Source: Lentisphaerota bacterium
Lineage (GTDB): Bacteria > Verrucomicrobiota > Kiritimatiellia > UBA8416 > JAIOPI01
DNA length: 34,845 bases
Assembly: GCA_021413965.1 (NCBI GenBank)
Contig: JAIOPI010000017.1
Span: 1-34,845 of the forward strand
Reading direction: 5' to 3'
Shown piece after piece: positions 8,446 to 17,051 of this stretch. The number at the start of each line of letters is the position of its first letter. Position 1 is the stretch's first letter. Position numbers and translations under genes: made by a program. The notes below the pieces were generated by a model, which saw only the letters and a program-made list of their open reading frames with translations, made no database searches and was not told the DNA's origin.

Positions 8446-11084
8446 TCCGGCACCGCGTTCTGGGTTTCCACGGGTAGAGTGATCGTGAAGCAGGCGCCGC
8501 CGCCGGGGCGGTTCGCCGCGTCGATGGTACCACCGAGGGCGTGGATCAGTCCCCGGCTGATTGACAGCCCGAGTCCCAAACCGCCGACTTTTGCCGCATC
8601 GCCCCGATAGAACTTGTTGAAGATGCGGATGGTATCCGGCACTCCCGGCCCCTCGTCCGCGATGGTCATCACCAGCATGCTTTCCGCCAGGCGCGCGCGC
8701 AACTCGACGCGCGTGCCTTTAGGCGTGTGCATCACGGCGTTGCTCAAGACGTGCGAGATGGCCTGCGCGAAAAGTTGCGGATCCAGCCGGATGGCAGGAA
8801 ACGTCTCGGGCACGTCCACGGCGAGCGGGCCGTCGTTCAGGAGCGGGCCGCCATTCTGCTGCGCCAGGGAGATCACTTCGTGAATATCGCACCACTCCGG
8901 CCGCGGATGGACCTCGCCGGTTTCCAGCTGGGCGGAATCCACGAGCAAGGCCACCACCCGCTCGAGCCGGGAGGCCGCGTCCTCGGCTTCCCCGAGCATG
9001 CCGCGGGCCGCGGGCGCGGAGGGTTCGCGCCGCACGATCGACAGCGCCGCCCGGATCGCGGCGACCGGAGTTTTGAGCTCATGCGACACGTTGTCCAACA
9101 GCGTGCGGCGCAGCCGCTCGGATTGCTCGATCAATTCGGCGCGCTGGAAGGCGGCGCGGAAATGATCCTTCTCCAGAGCCAGCGCGATCTGGCTCGCGCA
9201 GGAATCCAGCAGATCGCGCTCCATCAAGTCCAGGGTGCGTGGCTCATTCAGCTTGAGTCCCAACACGCCCATGACGGACGTGCTGGTCTGCAGCGGCAGA
9301 TAGAACCCTTCGGATTCGCGCAGGGTGTCGCTGCCGCGGCCCGCCGGCTGCTTGCGATCGAAGGACCACGCGGCGACACTCTGCTCCTTGTCGGACGGCG
9401 TCCACGAGCTTGCGGGATGGGGTTGGGTGGCGAGCCGCCGGTCCGGGCCCCGCAGGTAGAGCACCGTACGGGCATCGTACAGCTCGTCCAGTTGCGCCGT
9501 CACGGCGGCCCAGGCGGTGGCCGGGTCGTGGGTCGACGCGAGGTGCTGGGAGAGGCGGAGCAACGCGGCGGTGCGGCGCTGGCGATCTCGCTCGGACTGT
9601 TCGCGGCCGCGGAGCCGGCTGGTGAGATGGCCCATGGCCAGCGCGACGACGAAGAGCATCAGGAACATCATCCCGTCGTGAAACTCGCGGATGCGCAGCG
9701 TGAAGTGCGGCGGCACAAACAGGAGATCCCAGAGCACGGCCCCTGACGCCGCGGCGGCGAGCACTGGCCAGCGGCTCAGTTTGAGGGCCGCCAGTACCAC
9801 CGCGCACAGGTAGAACAGGGAGACGGCCCGGTAGCCCACGATGGATTGTGTCAATAGTCCCAGGCCTGTGACGCCGGCCACGAGGCCGGCCGCGAACGCG
9901 AATTCCCGCCCTGGCAGCCGGACCGGGTGGCGCAGGGGTGCGGGTCCCGGGCCGTGGCGCTCCGGGCGAACGATGTAGAGATCGATGTCGCCGCTGCGGT
10001 GGAGCAACTGGTCCACCAGCGTGGTTCTGCCGATCAGGCGCGCCCACCCGCCGCCGCGCGGCTTCCCCACGACAATCTGGCTGACGTTGTTCTCCTGCGC
10101 CACGCGGATCAGCCCCGCCACCACATCGGGATCGGAGACCGTGAAGACCTCCGCGCCCAACGCCCTCGCCAGCGAGAGATTCTGGGTGACGCGGCGCTGG
10201 TCGTCCTCCGCAAGGGCAAGGCCGGCATCGACGTAGACCGCGAGCCAGGTGGCATCCTGCGTCGTGGCGGCGCGGCGCGTCCAGCGGATCAGGCTTTCGG
10301 AAAACGGGCTTGGCCCGATGCCGACCAGCAGGCGTGTGGACGATTTCCAGGGGCCGGGGATCTTGCGCTCGCGCATGAAGTCGCGCAGATCCTGGTCCAC
10401 GCGCTCCGCGGTGAAACGGAGCGCCATTTCGCGCAGGGCGGTGAGATTGCCTTCGCGAAAGAAGTTGGCGGCGGCGGCATCCGCGCGATCGCCCAGGTAC
10501 ACCTTGCCCTCGCTGAGGCGCTGTTGCAGCTGCTCCGGGGACACGTCGATGACCTGGATTTCGTCCGCCCGGTCCAGGATCGAGTCGGGCACCGTCTCCC
10601 GCACGGCGACGCCCGTGATCTGGCGGACGACCTCGATGCGGCTCTCGATGTGCTGGACGTTCAGCGTCGTGAACACGGCAATGCCCGCGTCCAGCAGTTC
10701 CAGCACATCCTGGTAGCGCTTGGCGTGCCGGCTGCCAGGGGCATTCGAATGCGCCAGCTCATCCACGACGACGAGCGCGGGGCGTCGGGCCAGGATGCCA
10801 TCCAGATCCATTTCCGCCAGCGCCGTGCCGCGGTAGTTGATCGGGCGGCGCGGCAGCACGGTCAAGCCGTCGAGCAGCGCGGCGGTCTCCGCCCGGCCGT
10901 GCGTTTCCACCACGCCGACGAGCACGTTGACTCCCTCCAGGCCGCGCTGGCGTGCCGCCTGGAGCATCGCATACGTCTTGCCCACGCCGGGGCACATGCC
11001 GAAGAAGACCTTGAGCGGCGCCCGCCCGGTCGACGGCGGCCTGAGGTCGGCCAGCAACGCGTCAGGATTTGGCGACTCAGGCAT
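8442..11084 (-). CDS. kdpD: KdpD, potassium-sensing histidine kinase
   Basis: An 880-residue kinase, close to the usual KdpD length. In order it has the N-terminal KdpD domain with the Walker-A-like MCPGVGKTYAML near residues 30-41, a universal-stress-protein-like domain at about 245-370, four closely spaced membrane helices at about 400-500, a GAF-like region, a HisKA segment with the phospho-acceptor His in NVSHELKTP near 663, and an ATPase domain with the G-box GGLGLGLSISRGL near the end. It senses low potassium and turgor and phosphorylates KdpE. It starts 9 bases after the kdpC stop and overlaps kdpE by four bases, so sensor and regulator are part of the structural operon. Confidence 0.96.
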   Translation of the reverse strand: MPESPNPDALLADLRPPSTGRAPLKVFFGMCPGVGKTYAMLQAARQRGLEGVNVLVGVVETHGRAETAALLDGLTVLPRRPINYRGTALAEMDLDGILARRPALVVVDELAHSNAPGSRHAKRYQDVLELLDAGIAVFTTLNVQHIESRIEVVRQITGVAVRETVPDSILDRADEIQVIDVSPEQLQQRLSEGKVYLGDRADAAAANFFREGNLTALREMALRFTAERVDQDLRDFMRERKIPGPWKSSTRLLVGIGPSPFSESLIRWTRRAATTQDATWLAVYVDAGLALAEDDQRRVTQNLSLARALGAEVFTVSDPDVVAGLIRVAQENNVSQIVVGKPRGGGWARLIGRTTLVDQLLHRSGDIDLYIVRPERHGPGPAPLRHPVRLPGREFAFAAGLVAGVTGLGLLTQSIVGYRAVSLFYLCAVVLAALKLSRWPVLAAAASGAVLWDLLFVPPHFTLRIREFHDGMMFLMLFVVALAMGHLTSRLRGREQSERDRQRRTAALLRLSQHLASTHDPATAWAAVTAQLDELYDARTVLYLRGPDRRLATQPHPASSWTPSDKEQSVAAWSFDRKQPAGRGSDTLRESEGFYLPLQTSTSVMGVLGLKLNEPRTLDLMERDLLDSCASQIALALEKDHFRAAFQRAELIEQSERLRRTLLDNVSHELKTPVAAIRAALSIVRREPSAPAARGMLGEAEDAASRLERVVALLVDSAQLETGEVHPRPEWCDIHEVISLAQQNGGPLLNDGPLAVDVPETFPAIRLDPQLFAQAISHVLSNAVMHTPKGTRVELRARLAESMLVMTIADEGPGVPDTIRIFNKFYRGDAAKVGGLGLGLSISRGLIHALGGTIDAANRPGGGACFTITLPVETQNAVPE

Positions 11085-11093
11085 GGTGTCAGT

Positions 11094-11708
11094 CTAGTCC
11101 CTTCGGGGGCCATCTGAAGCAAAATATCCATGCGCGTCCAGGGACCGGTTGAGCTGGAGCACGTTCACGCGCGGCTCGCCGAGGATGCCGAGCTGCGGCA
11201 TCTCGGTGGCGTGCGCGATGCGTGCCTGCAGGTCGGCTTCGGGGATCCCGCGGGCCCGCGCAACGCGAGCGGCCTGGAGGGTGGCGTTCTGTGGGGAAAT
11301 GTGCGGGTCCAGCCCGCTGCCGGAGGCGGTCACGGCGTCGGCGGGGACGACCGCATCGTCCGCGAGGCCGTTTTCCCGGCGATAGGCCGCGACGCCTTCC
11401 GCGATGGCGTCGCGCAGCTTCCGTGAGGTGGGGCCCAGGTTGCGGCCCCCGGAGCTGGCCGCGTCATACCCGGTGCCGGCGGCAGACGGTCGCGGGTGGA
11501 AGTAGCGCGCCTCCGCAAAGGCCTGGCCCATCCAGCGTGAGCCGCGCACGGTTCCATCCCCGTCCACCATCAGGCTGCCGTTGGCCTGTGCCGGGAAGAG
11601 GCGCTGCGCGATGGCCCACACGACCAGCGGGTACAGGCCGCCGCACACGAGGCCCATCACGAGCGTGGCCACCACGCCCGCCCGGATTTCTGTGCCGTAT
11701 CGCGTCAT
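11094..11708 (-). CDS. kdpC: KdpC, potassium-transporting ATPase C subunit
   Basis: A 204-residue protein with one N-terminal membrane helix (residues about 9-33) and a periplasmic domain. The conserved KdpC segment SGLDPHISPQNATLQAARVA is present near residues 132-151. KdpC stabilises the KdpFABC complex and is needed for high-affinity ATP-driven potassium uptake. The gene starts four bases after the kdpB stop codon and ends 9 bases before kdpD. The length fits the family. Confidence 0.96.
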   Translation of the reverse strand: MTRYGTEIRAGVVATLVMGLVCGGLYPLVVWAIAQRLFPAQANGSLMVDGDGTVRGSRWMGQAFAEARYFHPRPSAAGTGYDAASSGGRNLGPTSRKLRDAIAEGVAAYRRENGLADDAVVPADAVTASGSGLDPHISPQNATLQAARVARARGIPEADLQARIAHATEMPQLGILGEPRVNVLQLNRSLDAHGYFASDGPRRD

Positions 11709-11712
11709 AGGG

Positions 11713-13755
11713 TTACACCAGGTTCAGGGTTGTGATGACAATATCGATGGCCTTGATGCCGACGAAAGGGATGACGCCGCCGCCCAACCCGTAGATCAGC
11801 AGGTTGCGCTGCAGCATGCGCCGCGCACCGATCGGCGTGTAGGTCACCCCCCGCAGGGCGAGCGGAATGAGCGCGATGATGATCAGCGCGTTGAAGATGA
11901 CCGCGCTGAGAATCGCGCTGGCGGGGCTCTGCAGCCGCATGATGTTGAGCGGGGCGATCGCCGGGTAGGTGGCCATCAGCATGGCGGGGATGATGGCGAA
12001 GTACTTGGCCATGTCGTTGGCGATGCTGAACGTGGTCAGTGCGCCGCGGGTCATGAGCAGCTGCTTGCCGATCTCCACGATGTCCAGCAGCTTGGTTGGA
12101 TTGCTGTCCAGATCGACCATGTTGCCCGCCTCGCGGGCCGCCTGCGTGCCGGTGTTCATGCAGACGCCGACGTCCGCCTGAGCGAGGGCGGGCGCATCGT
12201 TGGTGCCGTCGCCGGTCATGGCCACCATATGCCCGGCGGCCTGTTCGTCCCGGATGCGCTGGAGTTTCTGTTCCGGCGTTGCCTGTGCCATGAAGTCGTC
12301 CACGCCGGCCTCGGCGGCAATGGCGGCGGCGGTCAGGGGATTGTCGCCGGTGATCATCACCGTGCGGATGCCCATCTGGCGCAGATGCGCGAAGCGCTCC
12401 TGGATGCCGCCCTTGACGACGTCCTTGAGGTGGATGATCCCGAGGACCTCCTTGCCTTCGGCGACGACCAGTGGCGTGCCGCCCTGGCGGGCTATTTCAT
12501 CGACGCCGCGGGCGACCTCTGCCGGACAGCGGCCGCCCAGCGATTCAACGTGCGTGCGGACAGCCCCGGCCGCGCCCTTGCGAATGGTGCGGGCCGGGAC
12601 GCCTCCGCTGGCCGGAATATCCACGCCGCTCATGCGGGTTTGCGCGGTGAACGGCACGAAGGCGGCGTGGGGCTGGGCCACGTCGCGCTGGCGCAGGTTG
12701 AAGGTTTCCTTGGCGAGGACCACGACGCTGCGGCCTTCCGGCGTTTCATCGGAGAGCGAGGCGAGCTGGGCGGCGTCGGCCAATCGTTCCGGCGTGATGC
12801 CCGGGGCGGGCAGGAACGCGGTGGCCATGCGATTGCCGAGCGTGATGGTGCCGGTCTTGTCGAGCAGCAGCACGTCCACGTCGCCGGCGGCTTCCACGGC
12901 TTTCCCGCTCATCGCCATGACGTTGCGCTGCAGGACGCGGTCCATGCCCGCAATGCCGATGGCGCTCAGCAGGCCGCCAATCGTGGTCGGGATCAAGCAC
13001 ACCAGCAGCGCGACGAGGACCGGAACGGTGAAGGTCACCTGGGAGTAGAGCCCGAACGGCATGAGCGTCACGCAGACCAGCAGGAAGATGAAGGTCAGCG
13101 CGGCGAGCAGGATCGTCAGCGCAATTTCATTGGGCGTCTTCTGGCGCCGGGCGCCTTCGACGAGTGCAATCATCTTGTCGAGGAAACCGTGACCCTTTTC
13201 CATGGTGACGCGGATCACGATCCGGTCGCTGAGGACGCGGGTGCCGCCGGTGACGGCGCTGCGGTCGCCGCCGCTCTCGCGAATCACCGGCGCCGATTCG
13301 CCCGTGATGGCCGCTTCGTCCACGCTCGCGATCCCCTCCACGACATCGCCGTCGGCGGGGATGACATCGCCCGCTTCACAGACCACGAGGTCATCTTTCT
13401 GCAACTCCGGGGCGGGGACGCGTTCCTCGCGGCCCTGGCGACCGAGCCGGCGTGCCAGGGTGTCCTTGCGCGCCTTGCGCAGGGCATTGGCCTGGGCCTT
13501 GCCGCGCCCCTCGGCCACCGCTTCCGCGAAATTGCCGAACAGCACGGTGAACCACAGCCAGAGCGCGAGCTGCGCGATGAAGCCGCGCTGGGTGCCGGCC
13601 GTGACGATGCCGGCCGTCGTCAGCAGCGCGCCGACCTCGGTGACGAACATGACCGGATTCCTGACCATGATCCGAGGGTCAAGCTTGCGAAAGGCGCTTG
13701 CGATGGCGGGCCCCACGATGGCCCGGTCAAACAGCGATGGAGATTTTGGCGCCAT
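11713..13755 (-). CDS. kdpB: KdpB, P-type ATPase catalytic subunit
   Basis: A 680-residue P-type ATPase, essentially the length of the E. coli protein. It carries the phosphorylation motif DKTGTIT with Asp299, the actuator loop TGES, the hinge motif [14 protein letters not shown], and the KdpB-type membrane segments. It hydrolyses ATP to drive potassium through KdpA. The start ATG at 13755 lies two bases after the kdpA stop codon, and kdpC follows after four bases. No key residue is missing. A long open frame on the opposite strand is an antisense shadow of this gene. Confidence 0.97.
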   Translation of the reverse strand: MAPKSPSLFDRAIVGPAIASAFRKLDPRIMVRNPVMFVTEVGALLTTAGIVTAGTQRGFIAQLALWLWFTVLFGNFAEAVAEGRGKAQANALRKARKDTLARRLGRQGREERVPAPELQKDDLVVCEAGDVIPADGDVVEGIASVDEAAITGESAPVIRESGGDRSAVTGGTRVLSDRIVIRVTMEKGHGFLDKMIALVEGARRQKTPNEIALTILLAALTFIFLLVCVTLMPFGLYSQVTFTVPVLVALLVCLIPTTIGGLLSAIGIAGMDRVLQRNVMAMSGKAVEAAGDVDVLLLDKTGTITLGNRMATAFLPAPGITPERLADAAQLASLSDETPEGRSVVVLAKETFNLRQRDVAQPHAAFVPFTAQTRMSGVDIPASGGVPARTIRKGAAGAVRTHVESLGGRCPAEVARGVDEIARQGGTPLVVAEGKEVLGIIHLKDVVKGGIQERFAHLRQMGIRTVMITGDNPLTAAAIAAEAGVDDFMAQATPEQKLQRIRDEQAAGHMVAMTGDGTNDAPALAQADVGVCMNTGTQAAREAGNMVDLDSNPTKLLDIVEIGKQLLMTRGALTTFSIANDMAKYFAIIPAMLMATYPAIAPLNIMRLQSPASAILSAVIFNALIIIALIPLALRGVTYTPIGARRMLQRNLLIYGLGGGVIPFVGIKAIDIVITTLNLV

Positions 13756-13757
13756 GG

Positions 13758-15470
13758 CTAGAAAACCTCTCCTTGCAGGGTGAGCATGTGCTCCACAATC
13801 GGCCCCAGCGTGAGCACGGGGATGAAGTTCAAGGCCCCGACGAGCAGGATCGTGCCGATCAGCAACACTACGAACGTGCCGCCATGCACCGGGAAGGTTC
13901 CGGCGCTGGCGGGCGCCATCTTCTTCCGCGCGAGCGAGCCCGCCAGCGCCAGAATCGGAATGATCATGAGGAACCGCCCGATCAGCATGGCCAGTCCCAG
14001 CGTCGTGTTGTACCAGGGCGTGTTGGCGCTGAGCCCCGCAAAGGCGCTGCCGTTGTTGCCGGCGGCGGAGCTGAAGGCGTAAAGGATTTCGCTGAGTCCA
14101 TGCGGGCCGGCATTATTCAGCCCCGCCTGTCCCCAGGGGCTGACCGCCGCCCAGGCGGCGAAGACCAGGATGTCAATGGTCACGATGAGCAACGCCAGCA
14201 TGCACAGCTTGATTTCGCCGGCCTCGATTTTCTTGCCGAGATATTCCGGGGTGCGCCCGACCATGAGCCCGGCAATAAAGACCGCCAGCACCACGAAGAC
14301 CAGCATGCCGTAAAGCCCGGCGCCAACCCCGCCGACGATCACCTCCCCAAGCTGGATGTTGAACAAGGGGATCAAACCGCCCAGCGCGGTGAAGCTGTCG
14401 TGCATGGCGTTCACGGCCCCGCACGAGGCGTCGGTGGTGACCGTGGCGAAGAGGGCGGAGTTGAAGATGCCGAAGCGGACCTCCTTGCCCTCCATGTTGC
14501 CGCCGTCCGCCGCAAGGCCCAGCTGCCGATGGATGGGATTGCCGTGGGCTTCCGCGGCCCAGCAGGCCAGCGTCCCGGCCAGGAACATCAGCAGCATCGC
14601 CGCCCAGACGGACCAGCCGTGCTTCTGGTTGCGCGTCAGGCGTCCGAGGTAGTAGGTCAGGCCGCTGCCAATGGCGAACATCGAGAGCATCTGGATGAAG
14701 TTGGACAGTGGCGTGGGATTCTCGAAGGGATGCGCGGCATTGGCGTTGGCGTAGCCGCCGCCATTGGTTCCCAGCAGCTTGATCGCAACCTGGGACGCCA
14801 TGGGCCCCTGCACGATCGTTTGCGACCGGCCCTCCAGCGTCGTGGCCGCGGTGTAAGGCGCGAAATTCTGAATCATACCCTGGGACACGAGGAAGAGCGC
14901 GTAGACCAGGCACAGCGGGAGCAGCAGGTAATAGGTGACGCGCACGAGGTCGACCCAGAAGTTGCCAACCGTTCGAACCCCCTGGCGGGCGATTCCGCGC
15001 ACGAGCGCCGCCGCGATCCCGATGCCGGCCGCGGCCGACGTGAAGTGGTGAATGACCAGCGCCACCATCTGCGAGAAATAGGACATCGTGGTCTCGCCGC
15101 CGTAACTTTGCCAGTTGGTGTTGCTCATGAAGCTGACCGCCGTGTTGAACGCGAGGTGGGGACTGAGCGGCCCGAGGTGCTGCGGATTGAGCGGCAAATG
15201 CGGCTGCAGCCGCAGGATGGCGTAGGTGAAGAGGCAACTGATGGCGCTGAAGTACAGCATCGCGATGGCATACTGCTTCCAGTCATGCTCACGCGCGGGA
15301 TCAACCCCCATGAGGCGGTAGGTCACGCGTTCCGCGGGTCGCAGGACCGGGTCCAGCCAGGTGCGGCCATCGACCTCGAGGACGCGCAGCAGATAGAGAC
15401 CCATGGGTTTCGTGATGGCCGCCAGGGCGCCCACGTAGAGCGCGAGCTGCATCCAACCGGAGGCGTTCAT
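13758..15470 (-). CDS. kdpA: KdpA, potassium channel-like subunit
   Basis: A 570-residue membrane protein of the SKT superfamily. It forms the selectivity-filter and translocation path for potassium in KdpFABC. Family hallmarks seen include [10 protein letters not shown] near residue 117, [19 protein letters not shown] near 233-251, and [11 protein letters not shown] near 464. About ten hydrophobic helices are evident. The ATG at 15470 overlaps the stop codon of the small membrane peptide upstream, and kdpB begins two bases downstream, so the subunits are tightly coupled. Confidence 0.97.
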   Translation of the reverse strand: MNASGWMQLALYVGALAAITKPMGLYLLRVLEVDGRTWLDPVLRPAERVTYRLMGVDPAREHDWKQYAIAMLYFSAISCLFTYAILRLQPHLPLNPQHLGPLSPHLAFNTAVSFMSNTNWQSYGGETTMSYFSQMVALVIHHFTSAAAGIGIAAALVRGIARQGVRTVGNFWVDLVRVTYYLLLPLCLVYALFLVSQGMIQNFAPYTAATTLEGRSQTIVQGPMASQVAIKLLGTNGGGYANANAAHPFENPTPLSNFIQMLSMFAIGSGLTYYLGRLTRNQKHGWSVWAAMLLMFLAGTLACWAAEAHGNPIHRQLGLAADGGNMEGKEVRFGIFNSALFATVTTDASCGAVNAMHDSFTALGGLIPLFNIQLGEVIVGGVGAGLYGMLVFVVLAVFIAGLMVGRTPEYLGKKIEAGEIKLCMLALLIVTIDILVFAAWAAVSPWGQAGLNNAGPHGLSEILYAFSSAAGNNGSAFAGLSANTPWYNTTLGLAMLIGRFLMIIPILALAGSLARKKMAPASAGTFPVHGGTFVVLLIGTILLVGALNFIPVLTLGPIVEHMLTLQGEVF

Positions 15471-15562
15471 GGTGGCTCCTGGATGCGGTTACAGCCTTGG
15501 ACGTAGACAATGCCGAGCGTAAAGAATGCGATGATCGTGCCCATGTAGATGAGGTCCTGCAT
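15467..15562 (-). CDS. kdpF: KdpF-position small membrane peptide (31 aa)
   Basis: A 31-residue ORF reading MQDLIYMGTIIAFFTLGIVY, then [11 protein letters not shown]. It is one hydrophobic helix followed by a short polar tail. Its stop codon TGA (15469-15467) overlaps the kdpA start codon, and a purine-rich AGGGGGG run lies 7-8 bases before its ATG. Known KdpF is a peptide of about 30 residues that stabilises the Kdp complex and is encoded just before kdpA. The sequence is not close to E. coli KdpF. It resembles the short Y-V-x-G-C-x-R type peptides I associate with kdpA in other bacteria. Position and topology are seen; the functional equivalence is inferred. Confidence 0.75.
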   Translation of the reverse strand: MQDLIYMGTIIAFFTLGIVYVQGCNRIQEPP

Positions 15563-15635
15563 GTTCCAGTCCCCCCTTCACCAGAGCAGGGTAGGCGGCG
15601 GCCGGTAGGCGCGGTAGTTAAGACCCGCCGCGAAA

Positions 15636-15655
15636 GCGCTAAAACGGCGCTAAAA
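15636..15655. promoter_or_regulatory. Direct repeat upstream of the kdp operon, possible KdpE site
   Basis: GCGCTAAAA occurs twice (15636-15644 and 15647-15655), 11 bases apart, in the only spacious gap upstream of the kdp genes. On the operon strand it reads TTTTAGCGC twice. Tandem half-sites one helical turn apart are the form used by OmpR-family regulators such as KdpE. A possible -10 element (TTAACT on the minus strand, 15621-15616) lies downstream. Binding by KdpE is inference. Confidence 0.4.
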
Positions 15656-15717
15656 TCGGGCTTTCCGACGAGCACGCGGCCGCCTTTTGCGTTGCGCGGC
15701 CACAAGACAAGGGATAC

Positions 15718-15912
15718 ATGGCGCCTAATCAGTCGATAAATAACCAATGCATGACCTGCCTCGATCTGGAGCGCGATGGGCCGACGGTGGTCGAGATCCC
15801 GGCCGGCTGCGTGCCCGGCAAGGGCTGGTTTGCCATCTTCCGCCTCTATGGCCCGCTCGATGCCTGGTTCGATAAGACCTGGCGGCCGGGGGAGATCGAA
15901 CCGGTGCCGTGA
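15718..15912 (+). pseudogene. Collapsed DUF1254/DUF1214 protein remnant
   Basis: A 64-codon open frame joining two distant parts of one family. Residues about 14-31 (LDLERDGPTVVEIPAGC) match the DUF1254 domain segment, which normally continues with G-P-G-T-V-N-D. Residues about 32-61 (VPGKGWFAIFRLYGP, then WFDKTWRPGEIEP) match the extreme C-terminus of DUF1214. Intact members of the two-domain family are several hundred residues long, so a large internal segment is missing near 15811, in frame. No clear ribosome-binding site or signal peptide is present. Such proteins are often found near arylsulfatases, as here. Assignment is from recalled family motifs. Confidence 0.65.
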
Positions 15913-16058
15913 GGCCGCGGCCGCAGGCCGTTCAGCGGCGGGCTCGGCATCACAGCGTCAAGAATCCGTTTGTCATCGCCCTCACACCCGTCCATCGTGG
16001 TGTGGTGGGACCGGCGGGCCTGACCAGTTGGCAGCACCGGCGCGGGAGGTTCTTCCAG

Positions 16059-16736
16059 ATGGCAAACAACGATTCCCGATATGGGATCATCTTGCGTGAC
16101 GGCACCGTCATCGTGGCCACCCGCAAGGCCTTTCCCAACCGGCTCCGTGCCTTCATCCGGACCAGGGATAACGACGAGGAGCGTTGCGGGCTGATCCTCG
16201 AACTTGCTGCCTTCATCTGCTCGGGGGCGTCGGCCGGCGGCGAGCGGGAGGATTGGGTGATGTTGACGACCGCCATCCGGGACCCTCAGCGTCGCGCGAT
16301 GCTGTTGATGCAATTGGGGGCGAGTTTCGAGAAAGCAAACGCATTTGGGGAGGCCGCCAAGGTATACGGGGAGGCTGCGCGTTTGTCGTCTGATGACCCT
16401 GACGTTCGCTATTTCGCCCAAAACAACCGAGGCTATTCCCTCAACCAACTGGGTGATTACGCGGGTGGTGAGAGGCATTGTCGCGAAGCCCTGCTCGTGG
16501 ACCCGTCGAGGCCGAACGCCCATAAAAACCTTGGCCTAGCCCTGCAGGGGCAAGGCCGTCTGGTCGAGGCGGCGCGGGCCTTCATCCAAGCCGCCGTGAC
16601 CTGTCCGCGGGACACGAGGGCCTACCGGCTTCTGGAGCAACTGCTGGCGCGGCACGCCTTCCTGTGCGCAGACGCGCCCACGCTGGCAGAGGATTTGCTG
16701 CGCTGTCGTGCGGCAATGGAAGGTCACGCCATGTGA
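16059..16736 (+). CDS. TPR-repeat protein
   Basis: A 225-residue soluble protein, with start ATG at 16059 preceded by GGGAGG. The open frame extends further upstream, but that part has no protein character. The N-terminal part (MANNDSRYGIILRDGTVIVA) is unrecognised. From about residue 83 it carries three tetratricopeptide-like helical pairs: one with FGEAAKVYGEAARL, one with NNRGYSLNQLGDYAGGERHC, and one with NAHKNLGLALQGQGRLVEAA. TPR units mediate protein contacts; no enzymatic domain is seen. It stands alone between the DUF1254/1214 remnant and a sensor-like fragment, so its partner is unknown. Confidence 0.75.
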   Translation: MANNDSRYGIILRDGTVIVATRKAFPNRLRAFIRTRDNDEERCGLILELAAFICSGASAGGEREDWVMLTTAIRDPQRRAMLLMQLGASFEKANAFGEAAKVYGEAARLSSDDPDVRYFAQNNRGYSLNQLGDYAGGERHCREALLVDPSRPNAHKNLGLALQGQGRLVEAARAFIQAAVTCPRDTRAYRLLEQLLARHAFLCADAPTLAEDLLRCRAAMEGHAM

Positions 16737-16742
16737 GCAGGG

Positions 16743-16982
16743 GTGAAACCCGGCCTCGCCCCGCGGCGCCGTGATCGCGGCGAGCAATTCCGGTTTGAAA
16801 CGCTGCTCGCGAATCTGTCGTCGCGGTTCGTCAACGTACCGGCGGGAGTGGACGCGCAGTCAGGCAACAAGCGCGACGTCTTCGGCAACGTCAACAAGTG
16901 GGACGACGCGCAGGATACGTTTGACGACTGGGCCGCGCAACGGCACAATCGGCAGTCGGAACTAAGCGCCGGCAGGACGTAA
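16743..16982 (+). pseudogene. Possible fragment of a PAS/GAF sensor protein
   Basis: A 79-codon open frame. Residues about 16-36 (FRFETLLANLSSRFVNVPAG) resemble a segment I know from GAF-containing sensor kinases and sigma-54 regulators (L-R-F-E-T-L-L-x-x-L-S-A-R-F-V-N-x-P-A-D-x-V-D). The rest loses that similarity and ends within 45 residues, so this looks like a decayed piece without kinase or DNA-binding domains. There is no good ribosome-binding site. It could also be a chance open frame. Confidence 0.35.
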
Positions 16983-17004
16983 ATGGGAACCCGGTCGGGA
17001 TCGC

Positions 17005-17020
17005 ACACGATACCGTGTGG
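17005..17020. promoter_or_regulatory. Inverted repeat upstream of arylsulfatase
   Basis: CACACG (17005-17010) and CGTGTG (17015-17020) form a perfect 6-bp inverted repeat around four bases, 31 bases before the sulfatase start codon. It may be a regulator site or a small mRNA hairpin. No promoter elements could be fixed around it. Confidence 0.3.
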
Positions 17021-17051
17021 CGGCGATGGATGATCAGCAGGAGAAAAGCAG

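Noticed and set aside
11581..13761. 726-codon plus-strand open frame opposite kdpB
   Set aside because: kdpB carries all P-type ATPase motifs; the plus frame is a GC-driven shadow.
13698..15506. 602-codon plus-strand open frame opposite kdpA
   Set aside because: kdpA is unmistakable; the shadow has no hydrophobic pattern or motif.
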